In this document: positions 52,182-58,763 of the stretch, in pieces | Layout of the letters: each line of letters starts with the position of its first letter | How positions within the stretch are numbered: position 1 is the stretch's first letter | DNA from: Bacteroidaceae bacterium | Lineage (GTDB): Bacteria > Bacteroidota > Bacteroidia > Bacteroidales > Bacteroidaceae | Direction of reading: 5' to 3' | DNA length: 58,763 nucleotides | NCBI GenBank assembly: GCA_024680695.1 | Contig: JAILBW010000134.1 | Coordinates: forward strand, 1 to 58,763 | Notes under the pieces: generated by a model | The model's database searches: none | What the model was told of the DNA's origin: nothing | The model's input: the letters and a program-made list of their open reading frames with translations, nothing else | Made by a program: the position numbers and the translations under genes

Positions 52182-55142
52182 TCAGAACCCGAAGGGGAAG
52201 TCGTCATCGTCCTCGACGGGCGGGGCTTCTTTCACCTCTTTCTTCTCGGGCTGCTCGTCGTCGGGGTCGATGATTTCCAGATTCTCGGGCTCGTCAATTT
52301 GCAGGTCCTCGGGCACGTCGAGCGGGGCGAACGTCTCGTCGTAGAAGGCCTTATACTCGTCGAAGCTGAATTCCTTGCCCAGCATCTTGAGGTTGTCCTC
52401 GGAGATCAACAGTGTGCGGATGCCTTCGAGTACGCGCGCCATGTGCTCGTCGAGGTAGAGGTTTTGGGCAAAGGCATGCACTTCGTCGTAGGCATGGAAA
52501 CCGTGGAGGACCATCATGCTGAGTCCCTGATCTTCGTACATCTCGATCTCGAAGTTGCGCGCCATGTAGTTCGTGAAGTTGTAGCGCGCCACCTCGAAGA
52601 GCAGCTGGTCCTCGTCGAGGCTGTCGGTGGGATAGGCCAGGACGAAGGCGAAGTCGCAGTATCGCTCGTCGGAGAGTGTGGGAGCTGCTTCGGTGCTGTC
52701 GGCATCGGAACGGCGGTTGCGGCGTCCCCAGATGCCGTTGGCATCGTAGCGGTCGCCGCTCAGCAGACGACCGTCCTCGACTCCCTTGACGATGGAACTG
52801 GCCAGCTCGGAGATTTCCTCCTTCGGATACTTCTGCACCACTTCCTTCAGCGAAACGAGGAACGAGTCGCGCTCGCCGCTGTAGAGCTGGCTCATGGCGC
52901 GGATGAAGAGGAGTCGTGCGCGGTTGCGACCTTCCGGGAAGTTGGTGGTGCAGTACTGGTAGATCTCCTCCACCGTGGGATAGGCCGTAGCCTGATAGAG
53001 TTCGTAGGCCCACTGGTAGAGCGAGTCTTCGACGTGCTTGCCTTCGCGGGCAATCATTTCGTAGTTGGGATTCCCAATCAGTTGGGTGTACTTGCTTTCG
53101 GGGTATTCCTCGATGAGCTTCTGACGATATGTCTCGGCCTCTTCGTCGCGCATCAAGCGACCGTAGAGCAAGAAGAGGTGGTAATAGACGTTGTCGAGAT
53201 TCTCCTGTTCGGGATAGTCGGCCAGCAGACGGAGCATGGTGCGCTCGGCAAGCGGGAAGTTCTCCAGATTCTCCTGCTCGAGGATGCCGGCGTTGTAGAG
53301 TCCTGCGGCGAGCGTCTGGTGGGACGAGGCCATCATCTCCTCGGTCATCGGAATCTGCTTCAGGTAGTATTCGCGCTGGTGCGGATCATTCTCGAGCGAG
53401 TCCTTGAGTGCCTTTTCCTCGTCCGTGAGTATCTCTTCATCGACAATCTCGCCGAGCAGACTGTCGTTGTTTATCTCGTCGTAGTTGAAACTGTCGTCGG
53501 CCGCATCGGCGAGCAGGGTGGCCTTGTTGCTGATGCGCCAGTTGTCCTCGTTCTTGCGCTGTCCCCATCGTTTCTGGAATTCCTGCAAGCCCTGTGCCAC
53601 GGTGGCTGGGTTGTAGAAGTACCAGTCGCCCTTCTGGCCGCTGCTGCCTCCGCTGGCGGGTGTCGTCTGGCGGTTGGAGGGCGACGCTGGCTGGGCACCG
53701 GCGTTCGTGCGTCCCCCTGCGGCGGTGTTGTTTTGCAGGGCATTGCGTGCGGCACGTTTCTCCTCTTCCTTCTCCTTCTTCTTCAGTGCCTCGATGACGC
53801 GGTCGATGGCTGCCAGCCGCTCCGGCTCGTCCATCTGTGCCAAGGCCTGGAGGCTGTCCTGCAGCTTGATGGCGCTCAGGTGGGGCTCCAGTTCGGTCAG
53901 TATCTTGCTGCGCCGCTCGCTCTCCTCGTATTCCTCGTGCTCCTTGTCCAGAATGGCCACACAGTCCTTGTAAGTGCGTGCGGCCTCGATGTAGTTCTCC
54001 ATCTCCCAGTAGAGCTGGCTGAGTCGCAATAGCAGCATCGCCTTGTCGATGCCTCCGCGCTTGCTCTCGAGCACACCGGTCTCGTAGGCCGAGATGCAGG
54101 CGGCCGTGTCCTGCACACTCAGATAGATGTTGCCGATAGCATAGTAGACCTTGTCCAGGTAGTCCTTGTTCTTGTCGCTCTTGGCCATTCGCTTCAGCCT
54201 GGCAATCATCTGTTTGTATTTTCCCTCCGACATCACCTCGGTCTGCATGATGCGGGCATTGAAGGCCATCTCGTAGGGTGGATTGCTTCGCACCACACGG
54301 CCGAATGCCTTGTACGACTGGTCCTTGTCGCCGGTCTTCTGGTACAGCTGGCCCAGCAGGAAGTTCATTCGTGCCCGCGGCAGCTTGCCTCGGGTGCGCT
54401 TCACCGTATTCTTCAGGTAGGGGATTGCTGCGTCGTACTGCTGGGTCAGGAGGTGGAAGGCAGCTGCCGTGCGGTCTCTCTCTTGCATGCCGCGCAGGGT
54501 GAGACTGTCCCGCTTCATCTTGTTGAGGATGTCCTCGGCATCGTAGGCCCAGTCGAGCGCCACATAGCAGCGCGCCAAGCGTGCCTTGGCGATGCCCACC
54601 ACGTCGGGCTGTGTGCTATACAGGCGCATGATATAGTTGTAGGTGGAGGCCGCCTCGATGAATTCGCCTCGCCGGAACTGCGCCTCGCCCATCAGGAGCC
54701 AGGCCTTGTAGAGGTAGGGATTGAATTCCTTCCTTGCCAGATATGCCTTCTGCTTCGGTGTGCGTCGTTTGTTGCTGCTCGTCGTGGGACGTTTCTTGAT
54801 GCTGTGCACCTTGATGGCCTTCTCGCTCTTGGTGATGGCGGTCTCGAAGTTGCTGCGCCCGAGGCTGGCTGTTGTCTTGTTGGTGGAGACAAACATGGGC
54901 AGCAGGCGAGTGTAGTCCTCTTTGTGCCCTACGTTCTGTGCTTCTTCGCCTTCGCGGAATGCCATTTGTCCGTTGTGGAGCGTATTGAACCTGGCTGTTA
55001 TCGAGTGGTAGAAGCGGGTGCCCGACGTGTTCTTCTGGGTCGAGCAGGCTGCGAGCAGGAGGGCAGCCACGCAGCATATCGCCACTCCCCATCGTGGGGA
55101 ATGGTGGCATCGGCGGTTGGTGTTGTTTCTCCTGTAGGCCAT
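52182..55142 (-). CDS. porW: Type IX secretion lipoprotein PorW/SprE (TPR protein)
   Basis: A 986-residue lipoprotein with signal plus lipobox LLAAC after a basic N-terminus. Tandem TPR-like helical repeats fill about 60-430 (KAWLLMGEAQFRRGEFIEAA; PYLKNTVKRTRGKLPRAR). A charged linker with Ala/Asn-rich low complexity follows, then the diagnostic DWYFYNPATVAQGLQEF and KRWGQRKNEDNWR found in SprE/PorW, more TPRs, and an acidic C-terminus (EDDDDFPFGF). PorW is thought to link the type IX ring and motor. The gene sits between the small Cys protein and porX in what looks like one operon starting at aroA. Confidence 0.9.
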   Translation of the reverse strand: MAYRRNNTNRRCHHSPRWGVAICCVAALLLAACSTQKNTSGTRFYHSITARFNTLHNGQMAFREGEEAQNVGHKEDYTRLLPMFVSTNKTTASLGRSNFETAITKSEKAIKVHSIKKRPTTSSNKRRTPKQKAYLARKEFNPYLYKAWLLMGEAQFRRGEFIEAASTYNYIMRLYSTQPDVVGIAKARLARCYVALDWAYDAEDILNKMKRDSLTLRGMQERDRTAAAFHLLTQQYDAAIPYLKNTVKRTRGKLPRARMNFLLGQLYQKTGDKDQSYKAFGRVVRSNPPYEMAFNARIMQTEVMSEGKYKQMIARLKRMAKSDKNKDYLDKVYYAIGNIYLSVQDTAACISAYETGVLESKRGGIDKAMLLLRLSQLYWEMENYIEAARTYKDCVAILDKEHEEYEESERRSKILTELEPHLSAIKLQDSLQALAQMDEPERLAAIDRVIEALKKKEKEEEKRAARNALQNNTAAGGRTNAGAQPASPSNRQTTPASGGSSGQKGDWYFYNPATVAQGLQEFQKRWGQRKNEDNWRISNKATLLADAADDSFNYDEINNDSLLGEIVDEEILTDEEKALKDSLENDPHQREYYLKQIPMTEEMMASSHQTLAAGLYNAGILEQENLENFPLAERTMLRLLADYPEQENLDNVYYHLFLLYGRLMRDEEAETYRQKLIEEYPESKYTQLIGNPNYEMIAREGKHVEDSLYQWAYELYQATAYPTVEEIYQYCTTNFPEGRNRARLLFIRAMSQLYSGERDSFLVSLKEVVQKYPKEEISELASSIVKGVEDGRLLSGDRYDANGIWGRRNRRSDADSTEAAPTLSDERYCDFAFVLAYPTDSLDEDQLLFEVARYNFTNYMARNFEIEMYEDQGLSMMVLHGFHAYDEVHAFAQNLYLDEHMARVLEGIRTLLISEDNLKMLGKEFSFDEYKAFYDETFAPLDVPEDLQIDEPENLEIIDPDDEQPEKKEVKEAPPVEDDDDFPFGF

Positions 55143-55184
55143 CTCTTCTTGCTCCTATTATATAATAACGTACGCGAAGGCATT

Positions 55185-55577
55185 TTATTGCCTACGCTCC
55201 CCAACAATCATGAATACTTCGTCTTTTATTTCGTCGGGCAGCGCCACCTGACGCAGTTGCAGGCTCCTGACCCATCCCGCCACTTCGTCGGAGCGCATCG
55301 AGTACAGCACATCGCGAAACTCCTCGGTCTCCGTCGCGCTGTAGTCGCTGCCCTCACGGCCTCGGAATCGGTCGAGTTCCTCGTCGTCGTAGTACTCCAC
55401 CTGCCGGCTTACGGCGGCGAGCAGGCTTTCCTTCTCGCACACTTCATGCTGCCCGCAGCATTCCATGTCGGCCGGATTTGGCGGAGTAGGTGGTGCGTCG
55501 GTGCTCCGCTGATGGTGAAGGGCGGCGGCTGCGGTGCCGAGCGCGAGGACGGATAGGATGACGATGAGGTATATCAT
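55185..55577 (-). CDS. Small membrane-anchored protein with CCGxHxxC motif
   Basis: A 130-residue protein with one N-terminal hydrophobic helix (MIYLIVILSVLALGTAAAAL) and no lipobox. After a Pro-rich spacer comes MECCGQHEVCEKESLL, whose Cys-Cys-Gly-x-His-x-x-Cys could bind a metal or haem, then a mostly helical acidic region (YYDDEELDRFRGREG). I know similar proteins from Bacteroidales next to aroA, but no function. Its ATG overlaps the aroA stop by four bases and porW follows 42 bases later, so it is translated with both. Confidence 0.7.
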   Translation of the reverse strand: MIYLIVILSVLALGTAAAALHHQRSTDAPPTPPNPADMECCGQHEVCEKESLLAAVSRQVEYYDDEELDRFRGREGSDYSATETEEFRDVLYSMRSDEVAGWVRSLQLRQVALPDEIKDEVFMIVGERRQ

Positions 55578-56872
55578 TGGTGGGGGAGGGGAGTTAGTTG
55601 TTCAGTATCGGCCGAGATGACGAAGCCGGCAGCGGCCAGGTCGTCCCAGAAGGCGGGGTACGACTTTGCCACCACCTCGGGATTGTTGATGCACAATCTG
55701 TTGCGCGTCAGCGATGCCGGCGCAAAGGCCATCGCCATCCGATGGTCCTCGTAGGTGTCGATGGCGCTGTCGGTGGCGGTGCATCGCTCACCCTGCCATG
55801 CGAGGATGCCTTCGCCCTCTTCCTTGATGTCGCAACCCAACTTGCGCAGTTCGTTGCGCAGGGCGCTGATGCGGTCCGTTTCCTTGATTTTCAGGCTCTG
55901 AAGTCCGGTGAAACGGAACGGGATGCCGCGCATGGCGCAGGTGACCACGAATGTTTGTGCCAGGTCGGGCTGGTGCTGGAAGTCCATGTCGAACTGTCCG
56001 GCCATTCGCGGGCCGCGAGACAGGCGCACCGCTTCGTGGCCCTCGGCATTGCGCAAGTATTCCGTGCAGACGCCCAATGGGCGGAACATCTCGGCTACGG
56101 CGCTGTCGCCCTGCAGGCTGTCCTTGCACAGGCCGGGAAGAATCACCTCGGCCTCCTCGTCGTCCGTCAGCGCCATCATCTCGTACCAATAGCTTGCGGC
56201 GCTCCAATCGCTCTCCACCCGATAGTCCGTCAGCCTGTATCCACCCGGTTCTACTCGGATTGTCGTCGCGTCGCGCCACCAAGCCGTTGCACCGAAAGTG
56301 CGCATCATGGCGAGTGTCATCTCGATATACGGACGACTCACGATGTCTCCGTCCAGCGCGAGTGTCAGTCCCTCTTCGAGTACGGGACCAATCATCAGCA
56401 ACGCGCTGACGTACTGGCTGCTTACGTTGCCTGCCACCGACAGATGTCCGCCGCGCAGCCCGCCACCGCTGATACGCAAAGGCGGGAAACCCTCCTCGCC
56501 CGCATAGTCGATGTGCGCTCCGAGCTGCCGCAATGCATCGACAAGCACACCGATGGGACGGTGCTGCATCCGCTTGCTGCCTGTAATGGTGCGAGTGCCC
56601 GGTACGACGGCCAGATAGGCAGTCATGAATCGCATGGCTGTACCCGCTGCACCGATGTCGATGACTCCCGACGAAGTGGCGAGTGCTTGCTGCATGGCCT
56701 GTGTGTCGTCGCAGTCCGAGAGGTTCTCCAGCCCCTCGCCCACTTCGGCCGTCCGGGCCGACATGTATCTTACGAGAGCCGCGATGAGCAGCGCACGGTT
56801 GCTGATGCTTTTGCTTGCTGGCAAATGGGCCGAATGGCGCAGCACGGAGGGCGGAAGAATGGTGATAGACAT
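55574..56872 (-). CDS. aroA: 3-phosphoshikimate 1-carboxyvinyltransferase (EPSP synthase)
   Basis: Sixth step of the shikimate pathway: joins shikimate-3-phosphate and PEP to form EPSP. The 432-residue cytoplasmic protein has the substrate-binding ASKSISNRAL near the N-terminus, GAAGTAMRFMTAYLA (the GTAxR region), and the C-terminal KIKETDRISALRNEL and YEDHRMAMAFA signatures. The sequence between the halves is somewhat diverged, as in other Bacteroidetes AroA. It heads an operon with the CCGxHxxC protein, porW and porX and has a perfect promoter 34 bases upstream. No other aromatic-pathway gene is nearby. Confidence 0.95.
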   Translation of the reverse strand: MSITILPPSVLRHSAHLPASKSISNRALLIAALVRYMSARTAEVGEGLENLSDCDDTQAMQQALATSSGVIDIGAAGTAMRFMTAYLAVVPGTRTITGSKRMQHRPIGVLVDALRQLGAHIDYAGEEGFPPLRISGGGLRGGHLSVAGNVSSQYVSALLMIGPVLEEGLTLALDGDIVSRPYIEMTLAMMRTFGATAWWRDATTIRVEPGGYRLTDYRVESDWSAASYWYEMMALTDDEEAEVILPGLCKDSLQGDSAVAEMFRPLGVCTEYLRNAEGHEAVRLSRGPRMAGQFDMDFQHQPDLAQTFVVTCAMRGIPFRFTGLQSLKIKETDRISALRNELRKLGCDIKEEGEGILAWQGERCTATDSAIDTYEDHRMAMAFAPASLTRNRLCINNPEVVAKSYPAFWDDLAAAGFVISADTEQLTPLPHQ

Positions 56873-56905
56873 GCCTTGTTGAATCTTTTTTCTTCAAATT
56901 TGGCA

Positions 56906-56936
56906 CAAAGTTATGAAAATATTTGGTAGGAACAAA
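56906..56936 (-). promoter_or_regulatory. Consensus promoter of the aroA-porW-porX operon
   Basis: On the minus strand TTTG (56933-56936), exactly 19 bases, then TAACTTTG (56906-56913), a perfect match to the Bacteroidetes consensus, 34 bases before the aroA ATG. It overlaps the divergent tRNA promoter. Confidence 0.8.
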
Positions 56937-56953
56937 AAAATGCCATATCTTTG
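56922..56953 (+). promoter_or_regulatory. Promoter of tRNA-Pro
   Basis: TTTG at 56922-56925, 20 bases, then TATCTTTG at 56946-56953; the tRNA starts 21 bases on. It overlaps the aroA promoter by 15 bases on the opposite strand, so the two may exclude each other. Confidence 0.7.
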
Positions 56954-56974
56954 CACTCGCAATTTGCAAAAAGG

Positions 56975-57051
56975 CGGGATGTAGCTCAGCCCGGTAGAGT
57001 ACGCGTCTGGGGGGCGTGTGGTCGCAAGTTCGAATCTTGTCATCCCGACCA
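56975..57051 (+). tRNA. tRNA-Pro (anticodon GGG)
   Basis: A 77-nt cloverleaf. The acceptor cgggatg pairs with catcccg, the D arm is gctc...gagt, and the anticodon stem cgcgt/gcgtg closes the loop ctggggg, giving anticodon GGG at positions 34-36. The T arm is gcaag-ttcgaat-cttgt. The 3' end acca includes an encoded CCA. It is followed directly by a strong terminator. Confidence 0.95.
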
Positions 57052-57090
57052 AAACAAAGAAACCGTTCATTCGAGCGGTTTCTTTGTTTT
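57051..57090 (+). terminator. Terminator of tRNA-Pro
   Basis: A perfect 15-bp stem, aaaacaaagaaaccg (57051-57065) with cggtttctttgtttt (57076-57090), a 10-nt loop, and a T-rich 3' arm acting as the U-tract. Confidence 0.85.
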
Positions 57091-57182
57091 AGATGGATTC
57101 TAAAAATAATGCGAACTTGGCGACAATGATTCATGGATAGTCTGATACGGAATCTTGATTGAGGTTACGGAAAGTGTGGCAT

Positions 57183-57292
57183 GCGGTTTTGTTACCTGTG
57201 GCAAAGCGGTTTCCCACGCGCGACAAACCATTTTCCCACGCGTGGGAAAACGCTGTCCCACGCGTGGGAAAACGTCTTGCTGCAGGCAGTGG
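57183..57292. repeat. 22-nt tandem repeat array, five units with palindromic centres
   Basis: Units begin at 57183, 57205, 57227, 57249 and 57271. The third and fourth contain the palindrome tcccacgcgtggga. The last (aacgtcttgctgcaggcagt) resembles the core of the 50351 array. The period is 22 throughout, with no spacers. Confidence 0.8.
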
Positions 57293-57600
57293 AAATAGTA
57301 ATCTCAGGTCGTAGTGTCGTAGGCAGGCGCCTGTGCGATGCCCTTCTTGCGGAAGAGCGCAGCGACACTCGCCTTTTGTTCTGGCGTGACTGGGAACAAA
57401 AAACCTAAAAAATGAAAGAAAAACCTACACCTTTTGCCTTGCCTACACCAAAACTTACACCCATGTAAACCTTTGTATGAATGCAGATTATCACATAGTG
57501 GTGTAAGCAAAGCAGTTTTTTGGGCAAAAAACTCTAAGTGCGCGCCCGCGCGCGAGAGAGAACATTAACCTTAAAAATAAAGACCTACTTTGCCCTAAGT

Positions 57601-57634
57601 GCCACCCCTTCCGTTTGGGAGGGGTGGCTTTTTT
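57601..57634 (+). terminator. Strong hairpin with T-run upstream of the GH28-like gene
   Basis: gccacccc (57601-57608) pairs with ggggtggc (57621-57628), extended by four more pairs around a gttt loop and followed by six T. The core tccgtttggga links it to the dispersed hairpin family. No gene in view ends just before it. Confidence 0.6.
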
Positions 57635-57682
57635 CATTTCATTTTCTTCCCTGGCGGGCATACGACTCTCACATTTTTTGTT

Positions 57683-57690
57683 TAAATTTG
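57683..57690 (+). promoter_or_regulatory. Possible -7 box of the GH28-like gene
   Basis: TAAATTTG fits TAnnTTTG and lies 26 bases before the ATG at 57717. No matching -33 TTTG is seen at the right distance. Confidence 0.4.
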
Positions 57691-57716
57691 CGTCCGACGA
57701 ACAACCAAGAAGCATA

Positions 57717-58763
57717 ATGGCACAACTAAAAAAGGTGTTCTGCGTCGTTGGAGCATGCCTCCTTACATGGGCCGGCAGCCTGCGGGCGCAGGAATGGAAA
57801 TCGGTGGACGATGCGACGCTGAGTGAGCGCGAGCGCATCCGCAGGTCCGACTATGAGGTGAGTGTGCGTACGGGGCGCGGAGAGTGGCGGCCTGCCAGGA
57901 TGGTGGGCGCATTGGTATCGAACATCGATCGGCGCGGACCGGATGGCGACCGAGGCCCTAACGGCACAGACACGCTGGGGCAGGTGCGGACGCTGATGAG
58001 CGTCGCCATGTTCACCGACGGGTTCAACGCCAAGGGCAGCAACCGCGTTGAGGTGGAGGTGAAGCGCAGGGGAGCGCCATTCCGCGAAGTGCAGATCCGG
58101 CCCACCACCTATCGGATTCGGCCCAAACGTGTGGACGAGCGCACGGTGCGCTTTCGATTGTATCCTTGGCAGAAGGTGAGCGTGGAGTTCGACGGAGACC
58201 GCGATCACAACCTCTTCGTCTTCCCCGACCTGCCTGTCGAGAAGCCCGCCGAGGACGACAATCTCATTTACTATGGCCCCGGCGAACACGAAGTGGGGCT
58301 CATCACCTTGCATTCCGGGCAGACACTCTTCCTCGACGAGGGTGCCATCGTCTATGGCCGCATCGAGGCGTGGGAGGCAGAACACATCCGCATAATGGGA
58401 CGAGGCATCCTGTGTGGCTCGGGCAGCGTACACGATTTCGCCCGGCGTAAGTCGCTCATATATATGTATCAATGCCGCGATATCGAGGTGGAAGGCATCT
58501 TCTTCCGAGGCTCACCCTCATGGACATTGTGCTTCTCCGGCTGCGACCAACTGCGCATGGAGAATATCAAGCAGGTGTGTTGGATGCGCAACTCGGACGG
58601 CATCGACCTTCTCAACTCGCGCAACGTACAGATACGCAACAGCTTCCTGCGCAATTACGACGACAATATTTCGCTGAAGAACTTCTCTTCGCCTACGGGA
58701 CAGACCACTTCGAATATCACCATGACGAACTGCACCTTGTGGGCCGATTGCGCCCATAACCTC
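57717..58763 (+). CDS. GH28-type right-handed beta-helix glycoside hydrolase (3' end cut by window)
   Basis: The frame from the ATG at 57717 stays open to the last base (349 residues seen). A signal peptide (ACLLTWAGSLRAQ) is followed by an N-terminal beta domain of about 170 residues and then the start of a parallel beta-helix (GQTLFLDEGAIVYGRIEAW, IRIMGRGILCGSG). Pectinase-like catalytic motifs appear at the expected spacing: SDGIDLL (Asp294 and Asp297) and YDDNISLK (Asp315-Asp316). The family is GH28 or a close relative such as GH49; those enzymes cut polygalacturonans or dextran-like glycans. The usual HGxSxG motif would lie beyond the edge. The specificity cannot be set from this part. 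Confidence 0.8.
   Translation, partial: MAQLKKVFCVVGACLLTWAGSLRAQEWKSVDDATLSERERIRRSDYEVSVRTGRGEWRPARMVGALVSNIDRRGPDGDRGPNGTDTLGQVRTLMSVAMFTDGFNAKGSNRVEVEVKRRGAPFREVQIRPTTYRIRPKRVDERTVRFRLYPWQKVSVEFDGDRDHNLFVFPDLPVEKPAEDDNLIYYGPGEHEVGLITLHSGQTLFLDEGAIVYGRIEAWEAEHIRIMGRGILCGSGSVHDFARRKSLIYMYQCRDIEVEGIFFRGSPSWTLCFSGCDQLRMENIKQVCWMRNSDGIDLLNSRNVQIRNSFLRNYDDNISLKNFSSPTGQTTSNITMTNCTLWADCAHNL

Larger units (their letters stand above)
57091..57716. other. Gene-free, repeat-rich gap after tRNA-Pro
   Basis: Apart from the 22-nt array, a hairpin and a -7 box listed separately, the stretch 57420-57520 has three tacacc-containing units (57424, 57440, 57452) and an inverted cttacacc/ggtgtaag pair (about 57453 and 57503). 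An alternating gcgcgcccgcgcgcg run lies at 57540-57554. I find no supported gene. Confidence 0.5.

Noticed and set aside
52299..54032. 577-residue plus-strand ORF opposite porW
   Set aside because: The minus-strand frame carries clear TPR and PorW motifs; the plus frame is low-information Val/Leu/Gly-rich sequence.
55598..56929. 443-residue plus-strand ORF opposite aroA
   Set aside because: aroA on the other strand has complete EPSP synthase signatures and a consensus promoter.
57304..57510. 68-residue minus-strand ORF after tRNA-Pro
   Set aside because: No motif, no promoter, and it crosses several short repeats.

Overview
The window looks like chromosomal DNA of a member of the Bacteroidales, most likely Prevotellaceae-like; the genus cannot be fixed from sequence alone. 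The signs are Bacteroidetes promoters of the TTTG-N19/20-TAnnTTTG type, many short-spacer lipoproteins, type IX secretion genes (porX, porW/sprE), a TonB-dependent receptor with a carboxypeptidase-regulatory-like N-terminus, and many glycoside hydrolases. Most genes have GC-rich third codon positions. The exception is 13993-16955, which is visibly AT-rich.

Layout. (1) 1-11160, plus strand: a saccharolytic cluster with a Gfo/Idh/MocA oxidoreductase (cut by the left edge), a DUF1080 lipoprotein, GH92, GH76, a DUF5060 clan-A hydrolase, GH30 and GH2. GH92 plus GH76 point to alpha-mannan. No SusC/SusD pair is in view. (2) 11257-13992: class I fumarase, a DUF5362 membrane protein, and a broken second copy of the fumarase C-terminus beside a 22-nt repeat array. 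(3) 14040-16955: an AT-rich three-gene cassette (papain/C39-like Cys-His protein, secreted protein, DUF6734 glycosyltransferase-like). (4) 32892-17039, minus strand: TonB receptor, DUF4876 lipoprotein, DUF6850 outer-membrane protein, two C25 (gingipain-type) lipoproteins, a papain-like C1 protease, a half-length HmuY-like lipoprotein and a large GH2. I read this as a haemoprotein-degrading and haem-uptake operon, and it is the best candidate for a new system. (5) 33999-56872: mostly housekeeping genes (tsaE, recQ, clpX, lptB, mlaEF, M16 protease, der, hflX), then porX-porW with aroA. (6) 56975-58763: tRNA-Pro(GGG), a repeat-rich gap, and a GH28-type beta-helix enzyme cut by the right edge.

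How parts fit. The mannan enzymes would trim branches (GH92) and cut the backbone (GH76), while the oxidoreductase/DUF1080 pair matches known 3-keto-glycoside chemistry. The minus-strand operon pairs surface proteases with a TonB transporter and a haemophore-like protein, as Porphyromonas gingivalis does with gingipains and HmuY/HmuR, but here all in one transcription unit. Between genes there are several repeat families. The most striking is a set of at least five intergenic arrays that share a 22-nt period but differ in sequence.
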